Positions 53,179-62,404 of a stretch of DNA of 64,000 nucleotides are shown here, piece after piece. The DNA is from Streptomyces sp. NBC_00576. Lineage in GTDB: Bacteria; Actinomycetota; Actinomycetes; Streptomycetales; Streptomycetaceae. A program made the position numbers and the translations under genes. A model generated the notes under the pieces. That model saw only the letters and a list, made by a program, of their open reading frames with translations, was not told where the DNA came from and ran no database searches. The DNA lies in assembly GCF_036345175.1 (NCBI RefSeq), contig NZ_CP107780.1, positions 9,052,001-9,116,000 on the forward strand, in the 5' to 3' direction. Position 1 is the first letter of the stretch. Every line of letters begins with the position of its first letter.

Positions 53179-54549
53179 GTGGCAGACCGCACACCCCCGC
53201 TCGGCGTCGAGGAACTGCACGCCCTCGTCGCGAGCGGAGAGATCGACACTGTTGTCCTGGCCTTCCCCGACATGCAAGGGCGGCTCCAGGGCAAGCGGTT
53301 CGCCGCCCGCTTCTTCCTCGACGACGTCCTGGAGCACGGCACCGAAGGCTGCAACTACCTCCTCGCCGTCGACACCGAGATGAACACCGTCGACGGCTAT
53401 GAAATGTCCTCCTGGGATCGGGGGTACGGCGACTTCGCCATGCATCCCGATCTGTCCACGCTGCGCCGCCTGCCCTGGAACGCAGGTACGGCGTTCCTGG
53501 TCGCCGACCTCGCCTGGAACGACGGGTCCCCGGTCGTCGCCGCGCCCCGCCAGGTCCTCCGCCGCCAGCTGGACCGGCTCGCCGAGCACGGTTTCAGCGC
53601 CAAGGTCGGTACGGAACTCGAGTTCATCGTCTTCAAGGACACCTACGAGCAGGCCTGGGACGCCAACTACCGCGGACTGACCCCGGCCAACCAGTACAAC
53701 ATCGACTACTCGGTACTCGGCACCGGCCGCATCGAGCCCCTGCTGCGCCGCATCCGGAACGAGATGACGGCCGCCGGACTGATCGTCGAGTCCGCCAAGG
53801 GCGAGTGCAATCCGGGCCAGCACGAGATCGCCTTCAAGTACGACGACGCCCTCGTCACCTGCGACCAGCACGCCGTCTACAAGACCGGCGCCAAGGAGAT
53901 CGCCAGCCAGGAGGGCGTCTCGCTCACCTTCATGGCCAAGTACAACGAGCGCGAGGGCAACTCCTGCCACATCCATCTCTCGCTGGCCGACGCCGACGGC
54001 ACGAACGTCATGGCCGGCACCGCGGCCGACCCCGGCGGTATGTCCGAGGTCATGCGGTACTTCCTCGCCGGGCAGCTCGCCGCCCTGCGGGACTTCTCAC
54101 TCCTCTACGCGCCCAACATCAACTCGTACAAGAGATTCCAGCCGGGCTCCTTCGCGCCGACCGCCGTCGCCTGGGGCTACGACAACCGCACCTGCGCGCT
54201 GCGGATCGTCGGCCACGGCCGGTCCATGCGGTTCGAGAACCGGCTGCCCGGGGGTGACGTCAACCCGTACCTCGCGGTCGCCGGGCTCGTCGCCGCGGGG
54301 CTGTACGGCATCGAGCAGAAGCTGGAACTGCCCGAGGCGTGCGCGGGGAACGCGTACGCCGGTGAGTACGCACACGTCCCGACCACCCTGCGCGAGGCCG
54401 CCGAGCTGTGGGAGAACAGCCCCATCGCCAAGGCCGCCTTCGGCGACGAGGTGGTCGCCCACTACCGCAACATGGCCCGCGTCGAACTCGACGCCTTCGA
54501 CGCCGCGGTGACCGACTGGGAGCTTCGCCGCTCCTTCGAACGCTTGTGA
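53179..54549 (+). CDS. glnA4: Gamma-glutamylamide synthetase, glutamine synthetase-like (GlnA4 type)
   Basis: 456 aa from GTG 53179 (AAGGAG 7 nt upstream). Glutamine synthetase fold, with an N-terminal beta-Grasp (LDTVVLAFPDMQGRLQGKRF-like region) and a catalytic barrel: GTELEFI, KGECNPGQHEIAFKY, CHIHLSL, NRTCALRI and FENRLPGGDVNPYL. It lacks the NPSSTS adenylylation loop context and is not a housekeeping GlnA. Position and neighbours match S. coelicolor GlnA4, described as gamma-glutamylethanolamide synthetase (glutamate + ethanolamine + ATP). A polyamine substrate (GlnA2/GlnA3 type) is the alternative. Confidence 0.87.
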   Translation: MADRTPPLGVEELHALVASGEIDTVVLAFPDMQGRLQGKRFAARFFLDDVLEHGTEGCNYLLAVDTEMNTVDGYEMSSWDRGYGDFAMHPDLSTLRRLPWNAGTAFLVADLAWNDGSPVVAAPRQVLRRQLDRLAEHGFSAKVGTELEFIVFKDTYEQAWDANYRGLTPANQYNIDYSVLGTGRIEPLLRRIRNEMTAAGLIVESAKGECNPGQHEIAFKYDDALVTCDQHAVYKTGAKEIASQEGVSLTFMAKYNEREGNSCHIHLSLADADGTNVMAGTAADPGGMSEVMRYFLAGQLAALRDFSLLYAPNINSYKRFQPGSFAPTAVAWGYDNRTCALRIVGHGRSMRFENRLPGGDVNPYLAVAGLVAAGLYGIEQKLELPEACAGNAYAGEYAHVPTTLREAAELWENSPIAKAAFGDEVVAHYRNMARVELDAFDAAVTDWELRRSFERL

Positions 54550-54560
54550 GAGGTCCTTTC

Positions 54561-55964
54561 TTGTCGTACGAGCATGAGCGCGAACTTACGTACGAGCGTG
54601 AGCTTCGCGTCCTGAACCCCGCCACCGAGGACGTCGTCGCCACCGTCCCCGCCGCCACCCGGGAGGACGTCGACGCAGCCGTCGTACGGGCCACACACGC
54701 ACAGGCGCGCTGGGCGGCCCTCGCGCCCGCAGACCGCGCCCGCCTGCTGCGCCGCTTCGCGGCCACCGTCGACGAACACCTCGAAGAACTGGCCCAGTTG
54801 GAGGTGCGGGAGGCCGGGCACGTCATCGGCAACGCGCGCTGGGAAGCGGGCAACGTCCGCGATCTGCTCGACTACGCGGCGGGGGGAGTGGAGCGGCTGA
54901 CCGGCCGGCAGATCCCGGTCGCCGGCGGCCTCGACATCACCATCCTCGAACCGCTCGGCGTCGTCGGCGTCATCGCGCCCTGGAACTTCCCCATGCCGAT
55001 CGCCGCCTGGGGCACGGCTCCCGCGCTCGCCGCGGGCAACGCGGTGATCCTCAAGCCCGCCGAGACCACCCCCCTGACGGCCCTGCGCCTGGCCGAACTC
55101 GCCCTGGAAGCAGGCCTGCCGGCAGGCCTGTTCCAGGTGCTCCCCGGGCACGGTCCCGTCGCGGGAAACGCGCTCGTCGAACACCCGGGCGTCGCGAAGA
55201 TCGTGTTCACCGGCTCGACAGGCGTGGGCAAGCAGGTGCTGGCGAAGGGGTCGGCGCTCCTCAAGCGCGTCACCCTCGAACTCGGCGGCAAGAGCCCCAA
55301 CATCGTCTTCGCCGACTCGGACATCGAGGCCGCCGCGGCAGCCGCCCCCATGTCCTTCCTCGACAACTCCGGCCAGGACTGCTGCGCCCGCACCCGCATC
55401 CTCGTCCAGCGCTCCGTGTACGACCGCTTCCTCGGCCTCCTCGCCCCCGCCGTCGAGTCCGTCCTCGTCGGCGACCCGGCGGACGAGAAGACCCAGATGG
55501 GCCCGCTGATCTCCAGGGCCCAGCTGGACCGCGTACGCGGGTACGTCACCGACGACCTGGCCGGCATCCGGGGCGAGGCGCCCGCGGGCCCCGGATTCTG
55601 GTTCCCGCCCACCGTCCTCACCGACGTCGACCGGCACGCGCGCGTGGCCGTCGAGGAGGTCTTCGGCCCCGTCGCCGTTGTCCTCCCCTTCGACGACGAG
55701 GCGGACGCCGTGGCGCTCGCCAACGGCACCGACTACGGCCTCTCCGGCTCCATCTGGACCCGGGACGTCGGCCGCGCCCTGCGCGTCTCACAGGCCCTCC
55801 GGGCAGGCAACCTGTCCGTCAACTCGCACTCCAGCGTGCGCTATTCGACCCCCTTCGGCGGCTTCAAGCAGTCCGGGATCGGCCGCGAGCTCGGCCCGGA
55901 CGCCCTCACCGCCTTCACCGAGACCAAGAACGTCTTCATCAGCACGGAAGGCCCCGCACAGTGA
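54561..55964 (+). CDS. NAD(P)-dependent aldehyde dehydrogenase
   Basis: 467 aa from TTG 54561 (GAGAGG 7 nt upstream), 11 nt after glnA4. Catalytic Cys274 in NSGQDCC, general base Glu241 in LELGGKS, cofactor-binding FTGSTGVGK and APWNFP. A Cys-Cys pair at the active site is common in PuuC-like enzymes. In the proposed pathway it oxidises gamma-glutamyl-acetaldehyde (or the gamma-glutamylaminoaldehyde) to the acid. It overlaps the SDR gene by 4 nt. Confidence 0.93.
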   Translation: MSYEHERELTYERELRVLNPATEDVVATVPAATREDVDAAVVRATHAQARWAALAPADRARLLRRFAATVDEHLEELAQLEVREAGHVIGNARWEAGNVRDLLDYAAGGVERLTGRQIPVAGGLDITILEPLGVVGVIAPWNFPMPIAAWGTAPALAAGNAVILKPAETTPLTALRLAELALEAGLPAGLFQVLPGHGPVAGNALVEHPGVAKIVFTGSTGVGKQVLAKGSALLKRVTLELGGKSPNIVFADSDIEAAAAAAPMSFLDNSGQDCCARTRILVQRSVYDRFLGLLAPAVESVLVGDPADEKTQMGPLISRAQLDRVRGYVTDDLAGIRGEAPAGPGFWFPPTVLTDVDRHARVAVEEVFGPVAVVLPFDDEADAVALANGTDYGLSGSIWTRDVGRALRVSQALRAGNLSVNSHSSVRYSTPFGGFKQSGIGRELGPDALTAFTETKNVFISTEGPAQ

Positions 55965-56752
55965 CCCAGTCGACCGAAGAGAACATCTGCCGACGCCTGG
56001 TCGGCCGTACCGCCGTCATCACCGGTGCCGGCAGCGGCATCGGTCTCGCCACCGCGCGCAGGCTCGCCTCCGAGGGCGCACATGTCGTCTGCGGCGACGT
56101 CGACGAGACGCGCGGCAAGGCCGCCGCCGACGAGGTGGGCGGGATCTTCGTCAAGGTCGACGTCACCGACCCCGAGCAGGTCGAGGCGCTCTTCAAGACG
56201 GCGTACGACACCTACGGCAGCGTCGACATCGCGTTCAACAACGCCGGTATCTCGCCGCCCGACGACGACTCCATCCTGGACACCGGCCTGGAGGCCTGGA
56301 AGCGCGTCCAGGAGGTCAACCTCACCTCCGTCTTCCTGTGCTGCAAAGCCGCGATCCCTTACATGCGGCGCCAGGGCAAGGGCTCGATCATCAACACGGC
56401 CTCGTTCGTGGCGAGGATGGGCGCGGCCACCTCCCAGATCTCGTACACCGCGTCCAAGGGCGGCGTCCTCGCCATGACCCGTGAACTGGGCGTCCAGTTC
56501 GCCCGGGAGGGCATCCGCGTCAACGCCCTCTGCCCGGGGCCGGTCAACACGCCGCTCCTCCAGGAACTGTTCGCCAAGGACCCCGAGCGCGCCGCCCGCC
56601 GGCTCGTCCACATCCCCGTCGGACGGTTCGCCGAGGCCGACGAGATCGCCGCCGCCGTCGCCTTCCTGGCCAGCGACGACTCGTCCTTCGTCAACGCCAC
56701 CGACTTCCTGGTCGACGGCGGCATCGCGGGCGCGTACGTCACCCCCGTGTAG
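55961..56752 (+). CDS. Short-chain dehydrogenase/reductase
   Basis: 263 aa from GTG 55961, overlapping the aldehyde dehydrogenase stop (GTGA). Classical SDR: TGAGSGIG (20s), Asp46 in CGDVDE favouring NAD, NNAG (94-97), catalytic Ser148, Tyr162 and Lys166 (YTASKGG). Tight coupling to glnA4 and the aldehyde dehydrogenase suggests it oxidises the primary alcohol of gamma-glutamylethanolamide to the aldehyde used by the preceding enzyme. This is an inference from gene order and chemistry. Confidence 0.92.
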   Translation: MTQSTEENICRRLVGRTAVITGAGSGIGLATARRLASEGAHVVCGDVDETRGKAAADEVGGIFVKVDVTDPEQVEALFKTAYDTYGSVDIAFNNAGISPPDDDSILDTGLEAWKRVQEVNLTSVFLCCKAAIPYMRRQGKGSIINTASFVARMGAATSQISYTASKGGVLAMTRELGVQFAREGIRVNALCPGPVNTPLLQELFAKDPERAARRLVHIPVGRFAEADEIAAAVAFLASDDSSFVNATDFLVDGGIAGAYVTPV

Positions 56753-57194
56753 TCGACAGCCGTACGTTTTCCGGAATTCGGGACCACGCACGGAGGCCGC
56801 CCCCGCCGCACCCCGGCGGGGGTGGGAGTTCTCGTCGCGGCGGTCGTCGCGGGCGTGTTGGCGAGCGCCGCGACGAGCGCCGTGACGGTGGGCTGCGGGC
56901 CGGTCGTGACGGGCCCGGTCAGCGGCGCGGGCAGTCATGAACGACACCTGTCGGACGCGATCACGGCAGGGCAGGGGGACGATCCGGGCAGAAGCCCCGG
57001 GAGCCGCGGACTGGTTCTCGTTCGGTGGGTGTCAACCCGTAGAGTGACGCTTCACGCAGGGAGGAGCCACCGCGCGCGGAGGTACGCGCCCGGATGGGTG
57101 CACGCCCGCGCGGGTATGTGTGCCCGGGACGGCCGCGTCCCGCGCCGCACGGACTCCGTCGGCCCTGCGCCGGTACGAAGGAAACGGGGGGTGC
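56753..57194. other. Gene-poor region before the proline-rich protein
   Basis: After the terminator at 56800-56822 a frame from 56822 reads MGVLVAAVVAGVLASAATSAV but soon becomes Arg/His-rich and overlaps the next gene. I do not accept it as a gene. Nothing else is supported. Confidence 0.35.
56800..56822 (+). terminator. Terminator after the SDR gene
   Basis: CCCCCGCCG/CGGCGGGGG, 9-bp perfect stem with a 5-nt loop. Confidence 0.6.
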
Positions 57195-59282
57195 ATGAGC
57201 ACGGAAGCGCGCCGCGCCTCCATTCCCCCGCGCCCGGCCACACCTCCGTCACCGACCGAGCCGCCGGTCACGGACGGTACGGGCGAGACGACTGAGGATG
57301 CGCCGGGCCTGGCGGGTACGTCCGGTACGACAGGAATCGCCCCCAAGGGTGTGGCGACCGGCGACGCGGCGAGCACGTCCGGGCATACGCCCGGTGTGCC
57401 CCGGGTGCCGCCGCCTCCGTCGGACACCCGCGCGGGACGTGAAGACGGCACGAGGACGCCCGGTACGGCTTCGGAACCGGTGCCTTCCGGTTCGACGCCC
57501 CCCGGTGCACCGGCCGCCCCCGCGCCGACACCGAACCCGGCGAAGTTCGCTGCCCCGCCCCGCTTCCCGTACCTGCGTGCTCCCTCCCGCGAGGGCACCG
57601 ACCCCATAGCCCCACCCCCGCCGCCCTCCTCGGCCCGGCTCCCCGACGCGCCGCCGGCAGGCCGTGCCCCGGCACCACCGCGCCCCCGGCCCGACCTGCC
57701 GCCGCGCCCGAGCCACCAGCCGCCCGTGGCGCCCTGGCGCCCGACCGTCCCCGCCGAGACCGAGTCGGAGACGACAAGGCGCCTGCGCAGGTTCCCACCG
57801 CCCGCCCCGCTCCGGCCGGGCGAGACGCCTCCCGGCCCGAACGGCAGACCGGGCATGGGCCGGCAAACGCGCTCCACCGCCGTGCCCCCCACCGCCCCCA
57901 AGGCCGGCCCGCGCACCCCGGACCAGCCCCTCGCCCCCACAGGCCGCCCGTACCTCCCGGACCCGCCCCAGGCACCGAGCAGCCGTCCGGGCACCCCCGC
58001 GATGCCCTCGGCGCCTGCCGATTCGCCGCGCTCCGAGAGCGCACCCTCCGCCCGCCACCCGTACCTCCCGGATTCGCCTCAGGCACCGAACGGCCGTCCG
58101 GGCACCGCCGCTATGCCTGCGGCGCCCGCTGATCCGCCGCGCTCCGCGAGTGCGTCCTCCGCGCCCGCAGGCCGTCCGTACCGCCCTGAACCGGCGCAGG
58201 CATCGGGCAGTCGTCCGGGTGCCCCGGCGATGCCCTCGGTGCCTGCCGATTCGCCGCGTCCCGCGAGCGCACCCTCCGCCCCCGCAGGCCGTCCGTACCT
58301 CCCAGACCCGCCCCAGGCGTCCAGCAGCCGGCCGGCCACTGCCGAGATGCCTCCGGCGCCCGCCCCGCCGCGTCCCGCAGGCGCGCCCTCCGTCCCCGCT
58401 CACGGCAGGCCCGATCCCGCGCTCTCCTGGAGCGCCCCCTACGGCGACGCCGGGGCCGTCGGTTCCGGGCGGCCTGTCGTCTCGCTGGCGCAGCCCGATG
58501 TGTACGGCCCTCGGACGTGGTCCCGTTCCTTCAGCGGGCGGGCGCTGCTGGCCGCCGCCTGTGCCGTGCTCGGGCTCGGGCTCATCGGCGGTGCGCTTAC
58601 CGGGAGTTGGCTGACCGGGGACGAATCGGGGGACGCCGGTACGCGCACCGCGTTCACCGCGGCCGGGACCCTCTGGCACAGCGTCCCCGTGGACCAGCTC
58701 TTCCCGCCCACCGTCGAGGGCGACGGAGCCGGCCCCGGCGGCGCCGACCGGACCTGGACCCGGATCGCCGTCGCCCCGGACACCGGCTGCGCAGACGCCT
58801 TCGACCCGCTGCTGCGCCAGGCCCTCGCGCCCGTCGGCTGCCAGCGGCTCCTGCGCGCCACCTACACCGACGAGACCCAGAGTTACGTCACCACCGTCGG
58901 CCTGCTCTTCACCAAGGCCGACGTAGCCGCGATGAAAGCCCTGAGCACCCGCTTCAGCAACGAGAACCTCGACCGCCGTACCGACCTGATGCCCCGCCCC
59001 TACGCCGCGAAGAACACCGTCGCCGCCGACTTCACGGACGCCCAGCGCGCCTCCTGGACCATCTCCGTCCTCACCGACGCCCCCGTCGTCGCGTACGCCG
59101 TTTCCGGCTGGGCCGACGGCCGCAGAGTCGACACCCCGCAGCCCGCCGAGGAGGCCATGTCGCCCGGCGCCACCACTGCCCTCGCCCAGGCGGGCCTCGG
59201 CCACGAGGCGAAAGGCCTGGCCGACCGCGTCGAACGGGCCCTGCGCAAGACCGTCGGCTCGTCCGCGAAGCAGCCGTCATGA
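57195..59282 (+). CDS. Proline-rich single-pass membrane protein with tandem repeats
   Basis: 695 aa from ATG 57195. A very long Pro/Ala/Ser/Arg-rich cytoplasmic region (about 1-445) includes four tandem repeats of 37-39 residues (about 249-400) around a GRPYLPDPPQA core. One membrane helix (LLAAACAVLGLGLIGGAL, about 450-467) leads to an extracellular domain of about 215 residues with two cysteines (about 536, 553) and no family I recognise. It overlaps the mycosin gene by 4 nt, so both are made together. Probable partner of that protease, in the style of type VII secretion accessory proteins. Confidence 0.82.
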   Translation: MSTEARRASIPPRPATPPSPTEPPVTDGTGETTEDAPGLAGTSGTTGIAPKGVATGDAASTSGHTPGVPRVPPPPSDTRAGREDGTRTPGTASEPVPSGSTPPGAPAAPAPTPNPAKFAAPPRFPYLRAPSREGTDPIAPPPPPSSARLPDAPPAGRAPAPPRPRPDLPPRPSHQPPVAPWRPTVPAETESETTRRLRRFPPPAPLRPGETPPGPNGRPGMGRQTRSTAVPPTAPKAGPRTPDQPLAPTGRPYLPDPPQAPSSRPGTPAMPSAPADSPRSESAPSARHPYLPDSPQAPNGRPGTAAMPAAPADPPRSASASSAPAGRPYRPEPAQASGSRPGAPAMPSVPADSPRPASAPSAPAGRPYLPDPPQASSSRPATAEMPPAPAPPRPAGAPSVPAHGRPDPALSWSAPYGDAGAVGSGRPVVSLAQPDVYGPRTWSRSFSGRALLAAACAVLGLGLIGGALTGSWLTGDESGDAGTRTAFTAAGTLWHSVPVDQLFPPTVEGDGAGPGGADRTWTRIAVAPDTGCADAFDPLLRQALAPVGCQRLLRATYTDETQSYVTTVGLLFTKADVAAMKALSTRFSNENLDRRTDLMPRPYAAKNTVAADFTDAQRASWTISVLTDAPVVAYAVSGWADGRRVDTPQPAEEAMSPGATTALAQAGLGHEAKGLADRVERALRKTVGSSAKQPS
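57943..58400 (+). repeat. In-frame tandem repeats encoding proline-rich units
   Basis: Four imperfect units of about 111-117 nt, each beginning near GGCCGTCCGTACCTCCCAGA and ending in a Ser/Ala-rich codon run. Confidence 0.6.
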
Positions 59283-60484
59283 CCCGCACCCGCACAGCCC
59301 GAAGCGGGCTCCTCGTCCTCCTCCTCGCCGGCTCCCTGACCCTCCTGCCCGCCACCACCGCGTACGCCGACAGCATCCGGGGCCAGCAGTGGGCACTGGA
59401 CGCCATGCACACGCAGGAGGCCTGGCGGACGACCAAGGGCAAGGGCATCACCGTCGCGGTCCTCGACACCGGCGTCGAGGCCGATCACCCCGACCTCGTC
59501 GGCAACGTCCTCGAAGGCAAGGACATGGTCGGCTTCGGGGCGAGCCAGGGTGACCCGTACTGGGCCAAGCACGGCACCGCCATGGCCGGCATCATCGCCG
59601 GTCACGGACACGGCTACGACAACGGCGACGGCGTCCTGGGCATCGCGCCCCAGGCGAAGATCCTGCCCATCCGCGTGATCCTCGAAGACGGCGACTCGTC
59701 CCGCCGCAAGGCCCGCAACACCCGCGGCAACGCCCTTGCCGAAGGCATCCGCTGGGCCGCGGACCAGGGCGCCGACGTCATCAACCTCTCCCTCGGCGAC
59801 GACTCCAAGTCCGCGCATCCCGAGCCCGCCGAGGACGAGGCCGTCCAGTACGCCCTCAGGAAGGGCGCCGTCGTCGTCGCCTCGGCCGGCAACGGAGGCG
59901 AGAAGGGCGACCACATTTCCTACCCGGCCGCCTATCCCGGCGTGATCGCCGCGACCGCCGTCGACAAGTACGGCACCCGCGCCTCCTTCTCCACCCGCCG
60001 CTGGTACGCCACAGTCAGCGCCCCCGGCGTCGACGTGGTCATCGCCGCCCCTGACCACCGCTACTACGAGGGCTGGGGCACGAGCGCCGCCGCCGCGTTC
60101 GTCTCCGGCGCCGTCGCCCTCATCAAGGCCGCCCACCCCGGGCTGACCCCGGCCCAGATCAAGAAGCTCCTGGAGGACACCGCCCGCAACGAACCGAACG
60201 GCGGCCGGGACGACTCCCGCGGCTTCGGCTTCATCGACCCCGCGGCGGCCATCGAGGCGGCAGGCAAGCTCAAGCCGGAAGAGCTCAAGTCGACCGCGTA
60301 CGGCAAGGAGTACTTCGGCGCGGGCCCGGACCCGGTGCCCCAAGAGGACGACACCTCCAACTGGGCCGGCCCCGTGGCGGGCGGCCTCGGTGTCGCGCTC
60401 CTGCTCGCGGCGGTCCCGCTGTGGCGCGGACGCCGCAGGACCGTCGACCACCCCGCCTACGACTCGTACGACGACGACTTCTGA
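59279..60484 (+). CDS. Mycosin-type subtilisin protease (type VII secretion-associated)
   Basis: 401 aa from ATG 59279. Signal peptide (LLVLLLAGSLTLLPATTAYA), then an S8 peptidase with Asp63 (VLDTG), His98 (KHGTAMAGIIAG), oxyanion Asn in ASAGNGG and Ser269 (GTSAAAAFVSG). A C-terminal membrane helix (about 366-384) and a short basic/acidic tail (RGRRR...DSYDDDF) follow. This is the MycP layout: a protease anchored outside the membrane. No EccC, EccD or WXG100 genes are in this window, so it is an orphan here. Confidence 0.92.
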   Translation: MTRTRTARSGLLVLLLAGSLTLLPATTAYADSIRGQQWALDAMHTQEAWRTTKGKGITVAVLDTGVEADHPDLVGNVLEGKDMVGFGASQGDPYWAKHGTAMAGIIAGHGHGYDNGDGVLGIAPQAKILPIRVILEDGDSSRRKARNTRGNALAEGIRWAADQGADVINLSLGDDSKSAHPEPAEDEAVQYALRKGAVVVASAGNGGEKGDHISYPAAYPGVIAATAVDKYGTRASFSTRRWYATVSAPGVDVVIAAPDHRYYEGWGTSAAAAFVSGAVALIKAAHPGLTPAQIKKLLEDTARNEPNGGRDDSRGFGFIDPAAAIEAAGKLKPEELKSTAYGKEYFGAGPDPVPQEDDTSNWAGPVAGGLGVALLLAAVPLWRGRRRTVDHPAYDSYDDDF

Positions 60485-60509
60485 GCCCGGGCGGTGACCT
60501 GACGACCCG

Positions 60510-61514
60510 TCAGGACCGGTCGGCGGTACCGGACTCCGTGGCGAACACCGAGACCGCCGCCCGTGCCGCCGACTCCACCAGCGAAATCCCCTTCGCCTTC
60601 GTCGTGTTGCCGTTCGAGACCACCGCGACGAGGAACTCCCGCCCGTCCGCCGTCGTCACCCGGCCGACGCTGTTGATGTCCCACAGCCCGGTCGCCGTAC
60701 GCGGCAACCACCCGTTCTTCAGGGCGAATCGGCCGCCTGCGGTACCCGTGGTGCGCACGGCACCCGCGGCCGACACCCCCCAGCCCTGATCCTCGGCTAT
60801 GGAGCCCATCAGGCTCGCGAGATACGTCCGTGACGCCTCGCTCAGTTCCGAGGCGGCGCCGTTCTTTGCGAACACCTGCTGGAGCAGGGTGAGTTGATCG
60901 GCCGCCGTGGTCTGGGTCAGGCCCCACAGCATGCCCGTGCCGCCCTCGGTGTCCGTCAGTCCGAAGCGCTTGTTGGCGGCGGCGAGTCCCTCCGCCTTCC
61001 CGATCGCCGTCCAGAGAGCAGACGCCGAGGCGTTGTCACTGACCTCGATCATCGCGGTTGCGTACTGCTTCTCCTGCGCCGTGAGACCCCGGTTCTCGTC
61101 CTGCGCCTGGAGCAGCAGCGTCGCCAGAATGTCCACCTTGACGATGCTCGCCGTGTCGAACGTCCCGTCCCCGTAGGCGGCGTGGTCGCCCGACTCGACG
61201 TCGAGCACGGCCACGGACACCTCGGCCCCGTCCTCGGCCGCCGCGGTCACCGGCTTCATCGCCTCGGACAACAGCGTGTCAGGTTCCACCGTTGGATCCG
61301 CTTCCACCGTGGGGTCCGCGACGGGTTCCACCGACGCCTCCTCGCTCGCTCCGGCCGCCACGGGCGCTGCCGCCGCCGACGATACGCGGCCCACGTCCGC
61401 GTGAGCCTGTGCCTTCACATACGCGGTGCCCACGCCCGTACCGCCCATGACGACCGCGGAGGCGAGGACGATGTAGACGAGCGACCGGCGCCGGGGAGCT
61501 CTCTCAGAGGCCAT
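60510..61514 (-). CDS. Class A beta-lactamase-like serine hydrolase
   Basis: 334 aa. N-terminal membrane segment (LVYIVLASAVVMGGTGVGTAYV, uncleaved anchor or signal), an acidic Pro/Glu/Val linker with PTVEADPTVEPD repeats, then a penicillin-recognising fold: SIVK (Ser123, Lys126), SDN (159-161) and a KNGW triad equivalent to KTG. The Glu166-type region (ADQLTLLQQVF) is not obvious, so true beta-lactamase activity is doubtful. May act in cell-wall processing. Convergent with the mycosin gene. Confidence 0.85.
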   Translation of the reverse strand: MASERAPRRRSLVYIVLASAVVMGGTGVGTAYVKAQAHADVGRVSSAAAAPVAAGASEEASVEPVADPTVEADPTVEPDTLLSEAMKPVTAAAEDGAEVSVAVLDVESGDHAAYGDGTFDTASIVKVDILATLLLQAQDENRGLTAQEKQYATAMIEVSDNASASALWTAIGKAEGLAAANKRFGLTDTEGGTGMLWGLTQTTAADQLTLLQQVFAKNGAASELSEASRTYLASLMGSIAEDQGWGVSAAGAVRTTGTAGGRFALKNGWLPRTATGLWDINSVGRVTTADGREFLVAVVSNGNTTKAKGISLVESAARAAVSVFATESGTADRS

Positions 61515-61663
61515 GCCGTGATGCTGGTGGCCGTGACTGTGCGGTTGATTAGGCGAATGTTAGATCTGTGTCAGCGATGACTGAGAATCCCGTGAAACCG
61601 GTGAACGGCGGGTTTCCGGGGCGGCGAATGCCCAGGAGCGATCCCCCGATAGGGTCGGTCACC

Positions 61664-62395
61664 GTGGCGAACAAGAACATTCCCGACTCCGGCTTCCCCG
61701 ACGACGACGGCAGTGCCGACCCCCGGCTGAGCGCCGCGCTGGCGGCCTGGGCCGAGGACCGCACCGCCGTCGGACCGGTGCTGGCCGCCCTCAAGGGGGC
61801 CCGACTGCTCGTTCCCGTCGTGGCTGTGCTCGGGGAGGTCGAGGAGGACGAGAACGGCCTTCGCCACGAGAAGACCAGCGACATGGCCGTACCGACCCTC
61901 AGGGCCGGCGACCGGACCGCCCTGCCGGCCTTCACTTCCACCGACTCGCTGGCCCGCTGGGACCGGGCCGCCCGCCCCGTCGCCGTACCCCTGCACCAGG
62001 CCATCCAGGCCGCCGTGCACGAGAAGGCGGACACGATCGTCCTCGACCTGGCCGGACCCGTGCCCTTCGAGCTGACCGGCTCCGCGCTGCGCGCGCTGGC
62101 CGAGGGGCGTACGACAGCCGATCCGCTCGCCGATCCCGCCGTGGTCGACGCCGTACGGGCCGTCGTGGCCGCCGAGCCCGCCGTGGTCCGCGCACATCTG
62201 GGCCCGGGACAGGCCGACGGCACCCTCGCACTCGTACTGGACCCGACCGCCACCCCGGCCGACGCCGCCCGCGCGGTCGCCGGGAGTCTCGCCGCCGACG
62301 AAACGCTGAGGGCCCGCCTGGTGCGTGGCCTCGACCTGGCACTCCTGCCGGCCGGAGCGACGCCGCCCGGCGAGCCCCTTTACGTGCGTTCCTGA
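61664..62395 (+). CDS. SseB-family protein
   Basis: 243 aa from GTG 61664; ATG 61628 or 61568 in the same frame would add 12 or 32 residues. SseB N-terminal domain (LAALKGARLLVPVVAVL, VPTLRAGDRTALPAFTSTDSLARW), and an Ala-rich C-terminal domain with tandem AxPAVV...LGPGQADGTL. The family is widespread; in enterobacteria it is called an enhancer of serine sensitivity. No catalytic motif. Close upstream partner of infC-region genes in Streptomyces. Molecular function unknown. Confidence 0.82.
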   Translation: MANKNIPDSGFPDDDGSADPRLSAALAAWAEDRTAVGPVLAALKGARLLVPVVAVLGEVEEDENGLRHEKTSDMAVPTLRAGDRTALPAFTSTDSLARWDRAARPVAVPLHQAIQAAVHEKADTIVLDLAGPVPFELTGSALRALAEGRTTADPLADPAVVDAVRAVVAAEPAVVRAHLGPGQADGTLALVLDPTATPADAARAVAGSLAADETLRARLVRGLDLALLPAGATPPGEPLYVRS

Positions 62396-62404
62396 GGACA
62401 GTGC

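Noticed and set aside
56822..57295. Frame with a hydrophobic, signal-like N-terminus after the SDR gene.
   Set aside because: It begins inside a terminator stem, turns into Arg/His-rich sequence and overlaps the start of the proline-rich protein.
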